Assembly: GCA_013397865.1 (NCBI GenBank)
Contig: VZTI01001771.1
Coordinates: forward strand, 1,026,227 to 1,090,226
Source: Struthidea cinerea
Taxonomy: Eukaryota; Chordata; Aves; Passeriformes; Corcoracidae
Length of the DNA stretch: 64,000 nt
Direction of reading: 5' to 3'
In this document: in pieces, positions 62,827 to 64,000 of the stretch
Numbering within the stretch: position 1 is the stretch's first letter
Layout: each line of letters opens with the position of its first letter
Position numbers and translations under genes: made by a program
The notes under the pieces: generated by a model
Database searches by the model: none
Told to the model about the DNA's origin: nothing
The model's input: the letters and a program-made list of their open reading frames with translations, nothing else

Positions 62827-64000
62827 CTGTAATCAATACATAGAGAAAAATCTGTACAGTAGATCATTAGAAGCCTTGAACAGAAACAAAAAGATACACA
62901 CCCCAAACTACAGCATAGCAGTTTAAAGGTCTGACAATGCAGTCTGCATATTTTTGTGATTACAGACCTTGTCTTTTCTGATAACCATCCACTTAAATAG
63001 AAAAAGGTTCATTTTAGAATTATGGTATCATTTTGAAAATACAAATAATAAAATTCTCTGGTGAAGAAGATCTTAATTTTAATTTTCATTAGCTGGCCAG
63101 AGAGGTATTTTCAAGTCAAGGTAGCTCATATATAACCTATAGCTTCAAAAGTTAAGAAGTTTAATTAGTATTTTTTATCTGCAAAATCATATTGTAAGGA
63201 AAGGGAAAATAAATATGTAGAATAGCTGTGGGTCATGAAAAATAAAGTTATTTTATTTGTCATTGAAATTGACACATCTTTAAGAAGCAGAACATTGCAC
63301 TCTAGGTATCAAAAGGGGGGACTTACTGGAAAGGGCCAGTATTCCTATGCTCTCTACACAGTGAAAAGAGAAAGTTGCCTTGGAAAGGGAGCTCAGCGTA
63401 GGATCTTCTGATTCAATACATCCTTTGCAGGAACACATTTAACTGCAGAAGACTGTGAAACTAGCTATCCTGTGAGACAGATGCACCAAAATACAAGGAG
63501 TATTTGCAGGTATTGGGGCCAGATAAATGAGCCCTGCAAACATCAGCTGTTCTCTCATCTTTGCATAAATGGAGCTGTAGCTGCTGCTGGTTTTAATACA
63601 TTCTGATACACAATATGTACCACATCCAATACTCTGTCATCTGAACAGAGACTTTACAATAAATAATCCATGGTATTTTCCTTGCTTCACTCCTGCTAAC
63701 ACTTGCTCGTGACTGTATGGCTTACTACAGCTTATCTTGTTAACCCCATCTGTGCCGTGCCAGTTTTAGGGCTGCTACCTTGTTCAATGCATTTAGATGG
63801 CATGGACAAGCAGGTGCAGCTTTACTGAAGAACAGAGAGATCACTGGAAAGAGTCTTATTTACATTAATTAGTGCAGGTTCAGACTGAGGTCTCCACTAG
63901 ATCAGGCTCTTTTGTGTTAGCTATCCATCCCTTTCTGCTGTTGGAGAACCTCTAACATCCAGGCTCAGTGTAAAAACAACATCAAAACTTGCCTTTTGCT
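62827..64000 (-). other. SLC26A7 intron reaching the window edge
   Basis: The exon carrying the last transmembrane helix is expected upstream of 62826, but no matching hydrophobic coding stretch was seen up to 64000. A 27-nt stretch with good splice signals at 63327-63353 is discussed under findings. Confidence 0.7.

Larger units (their letters stand above)
51804..64000 (-). other. SLC26A7: SLC26A7 gene, 3' half (gene span, partial)
   Basis: SLC26A7 is a multipass SLC26-family anion transporter (chloride/bicarbonate exchange or chloride channel activity in kidney and stomach; iodide handling in thyroid). It has a membrane domain followed by a cytoplasmic STAS domain. Six exons on the minus strand join in one continuous frame with matching phases. 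Every intron is GT-AG except one GC-AG. The joined product contains the hallmark STAS stretches ILDCSGLNFFDYTGVS, DVLLAHC, ASLIKAM and PVFFES. These match SLC26A7 as I remember the human protein better than other SLC26 members. The membrane-domain exons must lie beyond 64000. Intron lengths, from the right, are 3705, 1735, 2692, 2309 and 89 bp. The terminal coding exon and 3' UTR are not firmly located. The family and member calls rest on remembered sequence, with no search run. Confidence 0.93.

Overview
This is vertebrate, almost certainly bird, nuclear DNA. It is AT-rich and lacks long open frames. It carries several CR1-type LINE fragments with the avian 3' end (reverse-complement start tcatagaatngtttgggttggaaagggacct) and two solo-LTR-like relics. 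Nothing in it is prokaryotic: no operons, CRISPR or phage. The LTR types suggest a neoavian, perhaps songbird, genome, but I cannot name the species.

The only protein-coding gene I can support is the 3' half of SLC26A7 (SLC26 anion exchanger/chloride transporter), on the minus strand and running off the right edge. Six exons (62760-62826, 58938-59054, 57154-57202, 54361-54461, 51997-52051, 51804-51907) splice in a continuous frame. They give about 164 codons covering the linker after the last membrane span and nearly all of the cytoplasmic STAS domain. The membrane-domain exons lie beyond position 64000. One intron (51908-51996, 89 bp) has a GC-AG boundary. The last coding exon is not secure: a tentative one is at 51379-51423, and reading through the last donor would also stop after eight codons.

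Positions 1 to about 51000 look like a gene desert downstream of SLC26A7. In mammals and birds RUNX1T1 lies on that side, but I see none of its exons here. The desert holds CR1 fragments (about 1456-2075, 23085-23350, 48406-48752), an LTR-like element (about 2789-3259), a solo LTR with a near-perfect 6-bp target duplication (9216-9622), and a 116-bp direct repeat pair 1327 bp apart (16995 and 18322). It also holds a 427-bp assembly gap (28856-29282) bordered by a CpG island, a second CpG-rich patch (about 33135-33370) and several near-perfect short hairpins, the best at 29935-29981. Two more CR1 fragments lie inside SLC26A7 introns; one still encodes a damaged reverse-transcriptase segment.

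I found no undescribed multi-gene system. The observations most worth a second look are the GC-AG intron, the long hairpin, the unexplained direct repeat and the CpG island at the gap.
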